Below, piece after piece: positions 25,373-34,512 of a stretch of 64,000 bases of DNA. This DNA comes from Thermococcus henrietii (GTDB taxonomy: Archaea; Methanobacteriota_B; Thermococci; Thermococcales; Thermococcaceae), in contig NZ_LT900021.1 in assembly GCF_900198835.1 (NCBI RefSeq), positions 744,001 through 808,000 of the forward strand, written 5' to 3'. The translations under genes were made by a program, and so were the position numbers. Numbering within the stretch: position 1 is the stretch's first letter; each line of letters begins with the position of its first letter. The notes under the pieces were generated by a model. The model made no database searches. It worked only from the letters and a program-made list of their open reading frames with translations, and had not been told where the DNA came from.

Positions 25373-26442
25373 TGCTCTGCCCCGGGAGGAGGTTCGTCGT
25401 CAAGTTTGGCGGGAGCTCTGTCAGGGACCACTTCGACTCGGCGGTCTCCTTTGCCAGCCGGCTCTGGGACGCCGGAGAAGTCGCCGTCGTCGTCTCGGCA
25501 ATAAAAGGGGTTACCGACGCCCTGCTGAGGCTCGCAGAGACCGGGGACGGCATCGAGGGCATAGAAGCGCTCCACAGGGACTTCGCGCTCAGGCACGGCC
25601 TCGACCCCTCAATCTTTTCACACCTCCTCAGAGAGCTCGAGAGGAGTATTGAGTCAAGGGCATCGTTTCCGTCCGAAAGGGCCTTCGGGGACCACGTCGT
25701 TTCGTTCGGCGAACTGCTGTCGGCGAGGGCCTTCGCCGAGGCCCTGTCCGCGAGGGGAGTCCCCGTCGTGCTCTTCGACCCGTGGGAGGTCATAGCGACC
25801 GACGGCAACTTCGGGAACGCGGAGGTCAACCTCAGGGAGACGCTGAGGGGGAGCGCCCCCGTCAGGGAGGCCATCGAGGGAGGCTTCGTGGCCGTTGTTC
25901 CGGGCTTCATAGGCGGCTACCTTGACCTCAGGACGACCCTCGGGAGGAACGGGAGCGACTACACGGCCGCGGTCCTCGGGGAGGCCATCGGCGCAGACGC
26001 CGTTCTGATAATGGGGGGTGTCGATGGAGTCTACACCGCTGACCCGAGGAGGGTTCTCTTCGCGAGGCCGGTGCCCTTCATCTCGCGGAAGAGAGTGAAG
26101 GTGGCCTCGCTCCTCGGTATGAATGCCCTTCATCCAAAGGCCACCGAGTTCGGGGTCCCAATCCTCATAGGCAGGACCGACGACTGGGTCTTCTCGACCG
26201 TCGTCGGTGAAGCGGACTCGGGGACGCCGGTAATCACCCACAGGAGGGAGGGGGAGCTCTTCAGGGTCTCTGTGGTGGGCGTTGACTCGGTTCCCGGCTA
26301 CGAGGGCGAGAGCCGGGAGTTCAACGGCGTTAGAGTGGTCTCCTTCTGGGTCGAGCGCTACTCCCTCGGGGGCTTCCTCAACTCTCTCCACTGGGCCCTC
26401 TTCGGGAGGCGTAGAACGGCGCCCCTCGCGGTGGTCTCATGA
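25372..26442 (+). CDS. Aspartokinase
   Basis: 356 residues of the amino-acid kinase fold. KFGGSSV at the start binds ATP, followed by VVSAIKGVTDALLRLAE, SFGELLSARAF, GRNGSDYTAAVLGEAIGA and a VDGVYTADPR segment. The C-terminal tail is shorter than a tandem ACT module, so feedback control may be weak or absent. It makes aspartyl phosphate for Asd (28372). The start overlaps the previous stop (TGATG). A damaged second copy follows at 26559. Confidence 0.9.
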   Translation: MLCPGRRFVVKFGGSSVRDHFDSAVSFASRLWDAGEVAVVVSAIKGVTDALLRLAETGDGIEGIEALHRDFALRHGLDPSIFSHLLRELERSIESRASFPSERAFGDHVVSFGELLSARAFAEALSARGVPVVLFDPWEVIATDGNFGNAEVNLRETLRGSAPVREAIEGGFVAVVPGFIGGYLDLRTTLGRNGSDYTAAVLGEAIGADAVLIMGGVDGVYTADPRRVLFARPVPFISRKRVKVASLLGMNALHPKATEFGVPILIGRTDDWVFSTVVGEADSGTPVITHRREGELFRVSVVGVDSVPGYEGESREFNGVRVVSFWVERYSLGGFLNSLHWALFGRRRTAPLAVVS

Positions 26443-26504
26443 TGACCATTTCTTCAAATTTTCTCCTCAATTACTTCACATTTCGTCAATTTTTCAACTC
26501 ACGT

Positions 26505-26558
26505 CTTGAAAAATATTTAACCCAGGTTCCTCCTACCGTGGGGGGTGAACCTCGATGG
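26505..26558 (+). promoter_or_regulatory. Internal promoter before second aspartokinase/thrB
   Basis: An AT-rich break follows the aspartokinase gene. TATA-like AAATATTTAA (about 26510-26519) is followed by GGGGGGTGA and an ATG at 26555. That ATG is out of frame with the aspartokinase-like reading that starts at 26559, suggesting a small shift at the very start of the gene. Confidence 0.45.
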
Positions 26559-27158
26559 GTGGTGGGGAAACTCACCGTTGTGAAGTTCGGGGGGAGCTCC
26601 CTGAGGTTCTCGATGGAAGGAGCAACGGACCTCGTTGCCACGTTGCGTGAGGACTCCAACGTCCTCGTCGTCGTTTCTGCGCTTTCGGGCGTTACAGACG
26701 CCCTGCTGAGGCTCGCAGAGACAGGGGGCCCGGGGCTTCTTGAGAGAATATCGGCCGAGCACTCCGCCCTGGCAGACTCCCTTGGCGCCGACGTTTCGGG
26801 GCTCCTGTCCGGGCTTGAGAGGGCAGTTGGGAGGCGCCGCTACGACCCGGTGTGGAGGGACTACATCCTCTCCTTCGGGGAGAGGCTTTCCGCGGTGCTC
26901 TTCGTCAGGGTCATCGAAAACGAGGGGATTCCGCTGATACTCGGCAGAACCGAGGACTGGTGCCTTGGAACACTCGTCGCTGAGTTCAACGACGACTGGC
27001 CGATAATCGTCCACCGCGTTGAGAGGGAAACCGCAAGAATAGCCGTCATCGGCGTTGAAGAGCTCTCCGGCTGGGAGGGAGTTGGGGGGACAGCTACTTC
27101 TTCCTCACCGTTGAGAGGTAGGAGCTCGCTCCGGTTCTCAGGGAAATACACGGGGTGA
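26559..27158 (+). pseudogene. Second aspartokinase, internally deleted and frameshifted
   Basis: Begins like an aspartokinase (VVKFGGSSL, VVVSALSGVTDALLRLAE, SFGERLSAVLF). After NEGIP it jumps directly to LILGRTEDWCLGTLVAE, matching GVPILIGRTDDW late in the intact copy. About 130 residues containing the nucleotide and aspartate sites are missing. Near 27084-27089 (six Gs) the true frame shifts: the continuation DSYFFLTVER matches the intact paralogue but then meets TAG at 27119. The intended ATG at 26555 is also out of frame. It cannot be catalytic. Confidence 0.8.
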
Positions 27159-27164
27159 TTTTCG

Positions 27165-28043
27165 ATGAAAGTTCGGGTTCACGCTACCATAGCGAACTTC
27201 GGACCGGGGTTTGACGTCTTCGGTGTCGGTATAGGCGAACCCTACGACGAGCTGACCTTCAGGGAGGCGGACGAGTGGGAGATACGCGTGAAGGGGCACG
27301 ACGTGCCCGTGAATGGGAGAAACGTCGCGGTGGTTGCCGCGAAAGCCCTCGCCGACCTGCTTGGCGAAGAGGTCGCCATGAGGATGGAGCTGAAGAAGGG
27401 GATAAGGCCAAAGAGCGGGCTCGGGAGCTCGGGGGCTTCCTCGCTCGCGGGGGCGCTCGCCATGGCGAGGGTTCTTGGCGTGGAGGACGAGGGGCTCATA
27501 CTCCGTGCGGCAATGGAGGGCGAAAAGGCCGCTTCCGGTAGCGCCCACGGGGACAACGTGGTTCCGGCTTACTACGGCGACTTCACCGTCATAGAGTCCA
27601 GCGAGCCGCTGAGGGTCTGGCGCCTTCCGGTAGACTTCGAGGTGGTGGCAGTTCTCCCGTCCGTGGAGATTCCGACGAGCGAGGCGAGGCGCGTCCTTCC
27701 GCCAAAAATCCCGCGGGGGGACGCGGTCAGGAACCTCGCGCTCGCGTCATCCCTCGTCCTCGCGCTGAGGGAGAACGACCTCCCGGCGGTTGGAAGGCTC
27801 CTCGACGACAGGATAGCCCTGCCCTACAGGAAGAGCCTCATGCCGTGGTACGAGACGGTGAGAAAGGCCGCCCTCGAGGCCGGCGCCTACGGGTTCTCCG
27901 TGTCGGGCTCGGGCCCCGCTGTCTTCGCCCTCGGTGAGGACGTGGCTCAAATAGGGAAGGCCATCGCCGAGGCCTTCAACGGAATTGGTATCGAGGCCGA
28001 TGTCTACGTCACAAAGGCTGGAAGGGGTGCCCTATGGTTTTGA
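27165..28043 (+). CDS. thrB: Homoserine kinase
   Basis: 292-residue GHMP kinase phosphorylating homoserine. Start VRVHATIANFGPGFDVFG, ATP motif PKSGLGSSGASSLAGALA near residue 87, and the late VSGSGPAVFAL motif. All look intact. Its product normally goes to threonine synthase, whose gene next door is badly deleted; it may instead feed the cystathionine enzyme at 21283. It overlaps the following gene by 10 nt. Confidence 0.93.
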   Translation: MKVRVHATIANFGPGFDVFGVGIGEPYDELTFREADEWEIRVKGHDVPVNGRNVAVVAAKALADLLGEEVAMRMELKKGIRPKSGLGSSGASSLAGALAMARVLGVEDEGLILRAAMEGEKAASGSAHGDNVVPAYYGDFTVIESSEPLRVWRLPVDFEVVAVLPSVEIPTSEARRVLPPKIPRGDAVRNLALASSLVLALRENDLPAVGRLLDDRIALPYRKSLMPWYETVRKAALEAGAYGFSVSGSGPAVFALGEDVAQIGKAIAEAFNGIGIEADVYVTKAGRGALWF

Positions 28044-28375
28044 TGTGTATCGAGTGCGGGAGGGAGTATGACGAGAAGGAGCTCCGCTACCGCTGCGACC
28101 GCGGCGGCCTGTTCGAGAGCGTGAGCGACGAGGAGATACTCCGCGCCCAGCACCTCCTCGCGAGCAGGGAGGGCCTGTTCGTTGAGCTGGCATCCGCAAC
28201 GCCACTGGCTGGCCTCATGAAGCTCCTCGGGAGCGGGGAGCTGGAGAGGGGTGAGAGCTACGTTCTCATAACGACCGGACACGGGCTCAAGGACCCGAAC
28301 GTCGTGGTGAACCGCTTCACCCTTCCCGAGCCGATAGAGCCGACGCTGGAAGCCTTCAGGGAGGTGATGGAATGA
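28034..28375 (+). pseudogene. thrC: Threonine synthase remnant (middle deleted, in frame)
   Basis: 113 residues against roughly 390 for a full enzyme. The N-terminus has the CIECGREYDEKELRYRCD start typical of threonine synthases. Right after GGLFE the sequence switches to the C-terminal region: SDEEILRAQHLLASREGLFVE, ASATPLAGLMKLL and TGHGLKDPN. The whole PLP-binding core, including the Schiff-base lysine, is gone. The frame is kept and the gene still overlaps thrB and asd, so translation coupling may have preserved it. Confidence 0.85.
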
Positions 28376-29376
28376 AGGTTGCGGTCCTCGGGGCAACCGG
28401 CATGGTCGGGAGGACGTTCGTGGGGCTCCTTGAGGGTCACCCGTGGTTCAAGGTCGAGAAGCTCGTCGCGTCGGAGCGCTCCGCGGGGAAGCGTTACGGC
28501 GAGCTCGTGGAGGACGCACCGGAGGAGTTCCGCGAGATAGAGGTCGTCTCCCTGGGCGAGTTCCTCAAAGACCCGGACGTCGATTTAGTCTTCAACGCCC
28601 TCCCTGCGTCCATATCGAGGGAGGTGGAGGAGCGGCTCGCTGAACAGATTCCGGTCTTCACAAACGCGAGGGCCCACCGCTACGACGATGACGTGCCGAT
28701 ACTCGTCCCCGAGGTCAACCCCGGCCATCTGAAGCTCATCGAGGTCCAGCGGGAAAAGAGGGGCTGGAACGGATTCATAGTGACGAACCCGAACTGCTCA
28801 ACCGCGGTTCTAACAGTTTCACTGGCCCCCCTCGTGGAGTTTGGAATTAAACGGGTTCACGTGGCAACGATGCAGGCCATCAGCGGCGCCGGCTTCTCGG
28901 GCCTTTCCGCCCTCGCCATCCAGGACAACGTGATTCCCCTCATAAGCGGTGAGGAGTGGAAGATAGAAAACGAGAGCAGGAAAATCCTCGGGCGTCTCGA
29001 CGGGAAGGGGATAACCCCGGCGCCCTTCGAGGTGTCCGCGATAGCGACGCGCGTCCCCGTCCTTCACGGCCACACCGAGGCCGTCTTTGTGGAGCTCGAA
29101 CGCGGGAGCGTGGAGGAAATCAGGGGGGCATTCGGGGCCTTCGACCCGCTGAAAGAGCTCGACCTGCCGAGCTACGAGAAGCCATTGGTTTACACTGACG
29201 TTCCCCAGCCGAGGCTCCACAGGGACAGGGGAAGGGGTTTAACCGTAACCGTCGGAAGGCTGGAGGAGAGCGGTTCGGCCTTCAAGTACGTCGTCACCGG
29301 CCACAACCTCGTCCGCGGGGCCGCGGGAGGCTCGCTCCTCAACGCGGAGCTCGCCAGAAGGCTGGGATACATATGA
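28372..29376 (+). CDS. asd: Aspartate-semialdehyde dehydrogenase
   Basis: 334 residues. Rossmann start VAVLGATGMVGRTF, catalytic Cys142 in NPNCSTAV, and the later ISGAGFSGL and VPVLHGHTEAVF with the substrate-binding histidine. Reduces aspartyl phosphate to the semialdehyde, the precursor of homoserine. Homoserine dehydrogenase is not in this window. ATG 28372 overlaps the preceding stop by 4 nt. Intact. Confidence 0.94.
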   Translation: MKVAVLGATGMVGRTFVGLLEGHPWFKVEKLVASERSAGKRYGELVEDAPEEFREIEVVSLGEFLKDPDVDLVFNALPASISREVEERLAEQIPVFTNARAHRYDDDVPILVPEVNPGHLKLIEVQREKRGWNGFIVTNPNCSTAVLTVSLAPLVEFGIKRVHVATMQAISGAGFSGLSALAIQDNVIPLISGEEWKIENESRKILGRLDGKGITPAPFEVSAIATRVPVLHGHTEAVFVELERGSVEEIRGAFGAFDPLKELDLPSYEKPLVYTDVPQPRLHRDRGRGLTVTVGRLEESGSAFKYVVTGHNLVRGAAGGSLLNAELARRLGYI

Positions 29377-29396
29377 AGAATAGAAAATCGGGGGGG

Positions 29397-30719
29397 TCAC
29401 CCGAGGGCGGGGAAGTAGTCCGGCTCGTAGTCTTCAAGCTTTCCGTCGAGGTAGTCCTCGTAGCCCTTCAGGTCTAGCAGGCCGTGGCCGGAGAGGTTGA
29501 AGAGTATGACCTCCTCCTTCCCTTCTTCCTTCGCCTTCAGGGCCCTGTCTATGACGCCCTTTATCGCGTGGGCGCTTTCCGGCGCTGGGATTATACCCTC
29601 GGTCTTCGCGAACAGCTCCGCGGCCTTGAAGACCTCCGTCTGGTGGTACGCCACTGGTTTGACGATGCCGTGGTTTATCAGGACGCTCAGTGTCGGGGCC
29701 AGGCCGTGGTAGCGCAGGCCGCCGGCGTGAATCGGCGGGACGTAGTAGGTGTGGCCGAGGGTGTGCATCTTCATCTTTGGAGTGTAGCCTCCGGAGTCGC
29801 CGAAGTCATACTTGTAAACCCCGCGCGTCATGCTCGGGGCGGCTTTCGGCTCGACCGCTATGAACTCGTAGTCTGCCTTCCCGCTCAGGACGTCCCTAAC
29901 GAAGGGATATGCAAGGCCAGCGAAGTTGCTTCCACCTCCAACGCAGCCGATTATAACGTCCGGCTCCTCGAACTCCTTCACCTGCTCCTGAGCTTCGAGG
30001 CCGATGATGGTCTGGTGCATGAGGACGTGGTTGAGAACGCTCCCGAGGGCGTAGCGGGCCTTTTCGTCCCTCAAAACGTCTTCAATCGCCTCGCTTATCG
30101 CTATTCCAAGGCCGCCGGGGTGGTTCGGGTCCTCGCTCAGGAACTTCCGACCTATCTCGGTTCTGTCGCTTGGACTGGGGTAGACCTCGGCCCCGTAGAG
30201 GCGCATTATCGTCTTCCTGTAGGGCTTCTGGAAGTAGCTGGCGCGCGCCATGTAAACGCGAACCTTCAGGCCGAGCAGGGCACCGGCCAGGCTCAAAGCG
30301 GTTCCCCACTGGCCTGCTCCCGTTTCGGTAACGAGCCTCTCTATCCCCTGCTCCTTCGCGTAGTAGGCCTGAGCTAAAGCGGTGTTTATCTTGTGGCTTC
30401 CGGTTACGGTTGCACCTTCATACTTGAAGTAAATCCTCGCCGGTGTGTCGAGGGCCTTCTCAAGGTTCGTCGCCCTGAAGAGCGGTGTTGGCCTGCCTAT
30501 CTTGGCGTAGAGCTCGCGGACCTTCTTTGGAATCTCGATGTACCTTTCCGTGCTCATCTCCTGCTTTACAAGCTCCTCAGCGAAAATCCTTAACAGCTTC
30601 TCCGGCCTCATCGGCTCGTCGGTTTCCGGGTCGAGGGGCGGAGCCAAGGGCTCCGGGAGGTCGGGCAGTATGTTGTACCATCTCTTTGGTATCTTCGAAT
30701 CGGGCAGAACGGCTTTCAT
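29397..30719 (-). CDS. trpB2: Tryptophan synthase beta-like protein TrpB2
   Basis: 440 residues, the longer TrpB2 type. Schiff-base lysine in [16 protein letters not shown], phosphate-binding [16 protein letters not shown], and [15 protein letters not shown] near the end. It is not next to trpA or other trp genes. TrpB2 enzymes can condense serine or phosphoserine with indole, perhaps salvaging free indole. The ATG at 30719 is preceded by GAGGTGTT. Confidence 0.92.
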   Translation of the reverse strand: MKAVLPDSKIPKRWYNILPDLPEPLAPPLDPETDEPMRPEKLLRIFAEELVKQEMSTERYIEIPKKVRELYAKIGRPTPLFRATNLEKALDTPARIYFKYEGATVTGSHKINTALAQAYYAKEQGIERLVTETGAGQWGTALSLAGALLGLKVRVYMARASYFQKPYRKTIMRLYGAEVYPSPSDRTEIGRKFLSEDPNHPGGLGIAISEAIEDVLRDEKARYALGSVLNHVLMHQTIIGLEAQEQVKEFEEPDVIIGCVGGGSNFAGLAYPFVRDVLSGKADYEFIAVEPKAAPSMTRGVYKYDFGDSGGYTPKMKMHTLGHTYYVPPIHAGGLRYHGLAPTLSVLINHGIVKPVAYHQTEVFKAAELFAKTEGIIPAPESAHAIKGVIDRALKAKEEGKEEVILFNLSGHGLLDLKGYEDYLDGKLEDYEPDYFPALG

Positions 30720-30826
30720 TCTAACACCTCCTCAAATTCCTTTAATCCGTTCGAGAAAGGTCCCAAAGGGTGAGGGAATAAGAGCGTGAGAACTAAACCG
30801 GAGCGTTTAAGTGACAGAACTGCGCG

Positions 30827-30926
30827 GCCAAAAACAAGCCCCCCTGTTCAGCTCAGCGCCAAAAACAATCCCGCCTAACGGCTATGTCAGGGCTCGAGAG
30901 GCGACCTTCAAAGCCAAAAACAATCA
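30827..30926. repeat. Three copies of GCCAAAAACAA between genes
   Basis: GCCAAAAACAA occurs at 30827, 30858 and 30913 (starts 31 and 55 bases apart); the 14-nt units differ only in the last bases. On the minus strand they read TTGTTTTTGGC, lying downstream of the 30971 gene and upstream of the trpB2 TATA region. They could be T-rich termination signals or protein-binding sites. No gene is seen in 30725-30970. Confidence 0.5.
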
Positions 30927-30953
30927 CTCCTGACCATCATGGCGCATCGAGGT

Positions 30954-30972
30954 AAGGAAACTGCGTTTCCTT
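30954..30972 (-). terminator. Hairpin at the 3' end of the 30971 gene
   Basis: AAGGAAA (30954-30960), CTGCG loop, TTTCCTT (30966-30972): a perfect 7-bp hairpin that overlaps the stop codon of the minus-strand gene. It may end or protect that transcript. Confidence 0.4.
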
Positions 30973-32320
30973 AAGTTCTTTTCGGTTGCTTTATTGACGA
31001 TAAGACGAATTGTACGTCTTTGGCTTCCCCTTTAACTGCCACAGCGACGAAGTATCCTCTGCGTTCGAGGCAAATGGAAGTCGTTTCCCCGTCGGAAGCG
31101 TCGAGCAGGTAGCGGGCGTAGTCGCACTGCCCGCGAATTCCGTACACGAGAAGGTTCACGCTGAGGTTTCTACCACCCACAGACATCAAAAACTCTTTTC
31201 CAGCGAGGGACCAGAGGGCAGGTTCTCTGGCGGGTTTCAGGACAAGGCTTCCGTTGAGCTCCGCTATCACGGCGTTGAGCACTTCCTCGGGAGTCGGCCC
31301 TTTAACTTCTCGGCCGTTCCGCAGGCCGCAGGGTGAAAGCTCCTCCGCCGAGTTTTTCACTTCTCCGGTTTTTCCGCTTAAAACGAGGATTTCTTTCCCT
31401 TTCAGGGCAACGTAGTGCGACCCTTCATTCCTTACCCAGAGAGACCACCTGCAGTCCCCGCTTTTTCCCTCCATTAGCTTGACGTATCCGGTTCCCTTGA
31501 GCTCGATTTCTATAGCTTTGTAGGTGTTCCTCACCCATTCCCCCGGCCAGTCCGATAGGCCGAGCTTTCCAACTCTGACGCTCCCGTTTGAGCTCCAGTT
31601 GAAGCGGTACCTTACGAAAGTCGGCGGCTCGCTCGCGTTCCAGAGGTAGTCGTCGTGCCAGCGGAGCGCAAATCCTTTGACGCCCCTGCAGGGGCCCCGC
31701 GCCGAGATGACGGCGAGGCCACCGCCGAGAATCCTTGTTTCGGCCAGGTATATACATTCCTCGCCCTTAGCGAAGAGGGCATCTCTCATGATGTCGGAGT
31801 CGCCTACGTAGTTCTCCACAATCCTTAGGTAGCCCTCCGATTCAACGCGTTTTGCGGCCTCACTGTAGGCGTTATCGGCCTTCTCACGTGGTTCATAGAG
31901 GGTTACATAACGGCCGAGGACTGGAAGTCTGACCCCTGAGGACTTCCAGGCAACCCCGCTGACGAGAATCGTCGAGTACTCAACCGTTTTGTTGCAGGAG
32001 TAAGTGAGTTCCCCACCACTCAGCGGCCAAGTATCGGCCTGTCGTCCCCAGCAGCCCGTAACAAAGTGGAGGCCGAACTCGACGTTCGGGCCCGTGACTG
32101 GAGGGGGCATCAAGAGGAGCATCAGGATGAGCGATGCCGCCAGAAACGGTGCCAGCTGGAGGGGCCTTTTGCTGTAGTAGTTCCTGAAAACCACTGGGGG
32201 TACGATAACCGCGGAGATGAAGAGGAGGACTCCGAGGAGGTGGTTGAGCTGGAGGATTATCCACGCGAGGGATGAGAGCAACGCCGAAACGGCAACGGAA
32301 GCAATCAGCTTGCCCGCCAT
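30971..32320 (-). CDS. Membrane-anchored exported protein, paralogue family member 1
   Basis: 449 residues. Three N-terminal hydrophobic helices (about 7-25, 28-45, 57-73) are followed by a large outside domain with N-glycosylation sequons and several cysteines. The region CRWSLWVRNEGSHYVAL...LSPCG and the later LVYGIRGQCDYARYLLDA match the two smaller proteins encoded just upstream on the same strand. No known family recognised. Likely a lineage-specific cell-surface protein. Confidence 0.65.
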   Translation of the reverse strand: MAGKLIASVAVSALLSSLAWIILQLNHLLGVLLFISAVIVPPVVFRNYYSKRPLQLAPFLAASLILMLLLMPPPVTGPNVEFGLHFVTGCWGRQADTWPLSGGELTYSCNKTVEYSTILVSGVAWKSSGVRLPVLGRYVTLYEPREKADNAYSEAAKRVESEGYLRIVENYVGDSDIMRDALFAKGEECIYLAETRILGGGLAVISARGPCRGVKGFALRWHDDYLWNASEPPTFVRYRFNWSSNGSVRVGKLGLSDWPGEWVRNTYKAIEIELKGTGYVKLMEGKSGDCRWSLWVRNEGSHYVALKGKEILVLSGKTGEVKNSAEELSPCGLRNGREVKGPTPEEVLNAVIAELNGSLVLKPAREPALWSLAGKEFLMSVGGRNLSVNLLVYGIRGQCDYARYLLDASDGETTSICLERRGYFVAVAVKGEAKDVQFVLSSIKQPKRT

Positions 32321-32419
32321 GGGTCCTCCTCAGTTGTTACGTCTCGGGGGATATAACCTTTGTCATGGTTTCAAATTGTTTTGAAGCGTTCTGGACGGTT
32401 GATAAATTATGAAGAAAAG

Positions 32420-33202
32420 TCAGGTCGCTGGTTCCTGGATTATCTCAACCGCTCTGTTCACGTCCGCTTTTCTTCCCTTCAAAACCATGAGGACCGTGTA
32501 GTCCCCGGCATCGCTAACAAGGAACCTCAGCCCCCTATCCTTTTTCTTCATAAGGTACTCGGCATACTTAACCTGGGTGTCGCTCGAGTAAACGAGGATG
32601 AGCACTTCAACGCCGTCCCCTATCTCTGCCTCAAACGAGAGCTTGGCGAGGTACCAGTCCGGTAGGGGTCCCGTCCAGTTGGTCCTGCTGACGGTAATGT
32701 TGTTCTTCATGAATTTGGTTCCCAAGGCTAGAGCCTCGGATTCTGCGAGCTTCCATGGGCTCGGCGACGGTAGCGGGCTTGCATCGAGGGGTTTTCCACA
32801 TAGCCAATGCTCCTCGCTTGCGTTCAGAACCGCGTTTGGTGCACCTCTGATGGCCAGAAACCTCGTTCCATTGTACGCGATATAATAAGCCTTCTTCCGG
32901 TTGCTCCAGTAGCTCCACTGGCACTTTATGCTACTCCAGTTTCCGGAAACCATGGAATACCCGATTTTTGATAGCTCGCCGATGACCTCGCCGTACACCT
33001 CGCTCGCGTTCTTCAGAGTTGCGTTGATTACCTCGACCCCCCCGCTCTTCTCCCAGCTCATGTTAACGAGGCTTGGGGGATCGGTGTAGCCCCAAATTTT
33101 GGGTTTCGGCACCGGCGCTACGTAGTAGTACTCCCAGTAGACCAGCCCAGCGAGGAGGGAAACGGCGAGGATGATTCCAGCGACCGCCTTCTTCATCTCC
33201 AT
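32420..33202 (-). CDS. Exported protein, paralogue family member 2
   Basis: 260 residues. One N-terminal hydrophobic anchor (AVAGIILAVSLLAGLVYWEYY) is followed by an exported domain. IWGYTDPPSLVNMSWEKSGG, CQWSYWSNRKKAYYIA...CGKPL and ILVYSSDTQVKYAEYLMK align with the neighbour at 33202. ATG 33202 overlaps the stop of that gene (TGATG); an internal ATG at 33196 is possible. Function unknown. Confidence 0.7.
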   Translation of the reverse strand: MEMKKAVAGIILAVSLLAGLVYWEYYYVAPVPKPKIWGYTDPPSLVNMSWEKSGGVEVINATLKNASEVYGEVIGELSKIGYSMVSGNWSSIKCQWSYWSNRKKAYYIAYNGTRFLAIRGAPNAVLNASEEHWLCGKPLDASPLPSPSPWKLAESEALALGTKFMKNNITVSRTNWTGPLPDWYLAKLSFEAEIGDGVEVLILVYSSDTQVKYAEYLMKKKDRGLRFLVSDAGDYTVLMVLKGRKADVNRAVEIIQEPAT

Positions 33203-33978
33203 CACCCGCAGGAGGCTCCTCTTGTATTGGCAACGCTCTCAATAGAGTCGTAGGCCCTTGAGCCATCCCCGGTGGGGCCGTCAAGCACCACAAGCGCGCG
33301 ATAGTTAAGGGCGTGGATGCAGAGCGTTTTTCCCTCCAGGAGCGACCTCGCGTACTCAAGCTGTTCGTCCGTTGCGTAGATTAGAATCAGGATTTTCACC
33401 TTCCCCGCCTCTACACTGTAGTTGGCAAGGTTCCAGGGGATTTTTCCGTTCCACTCTGAGGGAACGACGATTACGCCGTCTTTCTCGAGGGCGTCGCCTA
33501 TCAGCGAGGCGGTGTACGAGAGTGCTTTTTGGGGGCTCGGGCCGATGACGGTGGTCTTCCAACCCGGCTTTCCGCACTTTGAGGTCTCGTTCACCCACTC
33601 GACGACTGCATTCAGGTCTCCTCGCGCTACCAAGATACCATCTTTGGTTTCTCCAACGTAGTATGCCTTTCTCCCTTCCCAGATTGTCCACCTGCAGTCG
33701 CTCCAGTTGGCATAAACCGGATAGTATCCAAGGGCCAGGAGCTGGTCTTCGAGTTTCCCTTCGAGGTATCCCGGAAGGGTTGCCACCTCGACGTTCCCGT
33801 TCCTTTCCCAGCTCATGGTTTGGAGAACCGGCGGGTCGGTGAGGCCCCAGAGGGTCGGTTTTTCCGCAGGTTTAACACTTTCTCCCCCGTTCTCCCCGCT
33901 CCTCGGCAGGTAGTTTACGACGCCAACGGCTATGAGCGCGACCACGATAACGGCCAGAATCCTGTGCGTTCCCTTCAT
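33202..33978 (-). CDS. Exported protein, paralogue family member 3
   Basis: 258 residues. Signal or anchor segment ILAVIVVALIAVGVVNYL, then an exported domain with LWGLTDPPVLQTMSWERNGN, CRWTIWEGRKAYYVGE...CGKPG and ILIYATDEQLEYARSLLE, each matching member 2. The paired cysteines could form a disulfide. ATG 33978 follows GAGGTGTT. Probably one transcript with member 2. Function unknown. Confidence 0.7.
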   Translation of the reverse strand: MKGTHRILAVIVVALIAVGVVNYLPRSGENGGESVKPAEKPTLWGLTDPPVLQTMSWERNGNVEVATLPGYLEGKLEDQLLALGYYPVYANWSDCRWTIWEGRKAYYVGETKDGILVARGDLNAVVEWVNETSKCGKPGWKTTVIGPSPQKALSYTASLIGDALEKDGVIVVPSEWNGKIPWNLANYSVEAGKVKILILIYATDEQLEYARSLLEGKTLCIHALNYRALVVLDGPTGDGSRAYDSIESVANTRGASCG

Positions 33979-33987
33979 TTCAACACC

Positions 33988-34431
33988 TCACGCGACCTCG
34001 GTTTGCTCGTAGGGGCTCCTCCCCTGCCTGTGCTTCACGAGGAGCGAGTAAAAGAACTCCTTCAGCTCGGGCGACATGCCGTCGTCGAGGAGTATGTCGG
34101 CTTTTCCCGAGTAGTCCTTCTCGGCCTTCGTCACGAGCAGGGCAATCTTCGGGGTCAGGTGTTCAAGCAGGGCCTTACCGACCTCGGCATATTCTTCATC
34201 GTCGAGCTCCTCGTCGCTCTCGATTGCTATGTAGACGATGAACCCCTTCATCTGAACCGCCAGGACGGTTTCAGTTTCTGTCACCTCGAAGAAGGAGAAG
34301 TTGTAGCCCTCCCTCTCGGCCCTCGCTATGAGCAGGCCCTTTATCGAGAGCGTAACCGGTTTCTCCCCAATCTCGAAGATTAAATCCTCCGCGAACTCCC
34401 TTCGCGCTATCGAGTAAAGCTCGTCCCTCAT
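33988..34431 (-). CDS. Hypothetical soluble protein
   Basis: 147 residues, acidic, no membrane helices. Alternating strands and helices ([44 protein letters not shown]). The strongly acidic [14 protein letters not shown] lies mid-protein. No family recognised. It ends 9 nt before the exported-protein pair, so they may be co-transcribed. Divergent from nikR. Confidence 0.7.
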   Translation of the reverse strand: MRDELYSIARREFAEDLIFEIGEKPVTLSIKGLLIARAEREGYNFSFFEVTETETVLAVQMKGFIVYIAIESDEELDDEEYAEVGKALLEHLTPKIALLVTKAEKDYSGKADILLDDGMSPELKEFFYSLLVKHRQGRSPYEQTEVA

Positions 34432-34512
34432 GCTCGAACCTACTCCGGTTCGGATAAAAGACTTTTGGAACAGATTTATAACTTCCGTGCCATCATCTCA
34501 CTTGGTGGTGTT

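Noticed and set aside
30827-30926. CRISPR array from the three GCCAAAAACAA copies
   Set aside because: Only 11-14 bases repeat, spacing is uneven (31 and 55), and no cas gene is near. No CRISPR array was found in the window.
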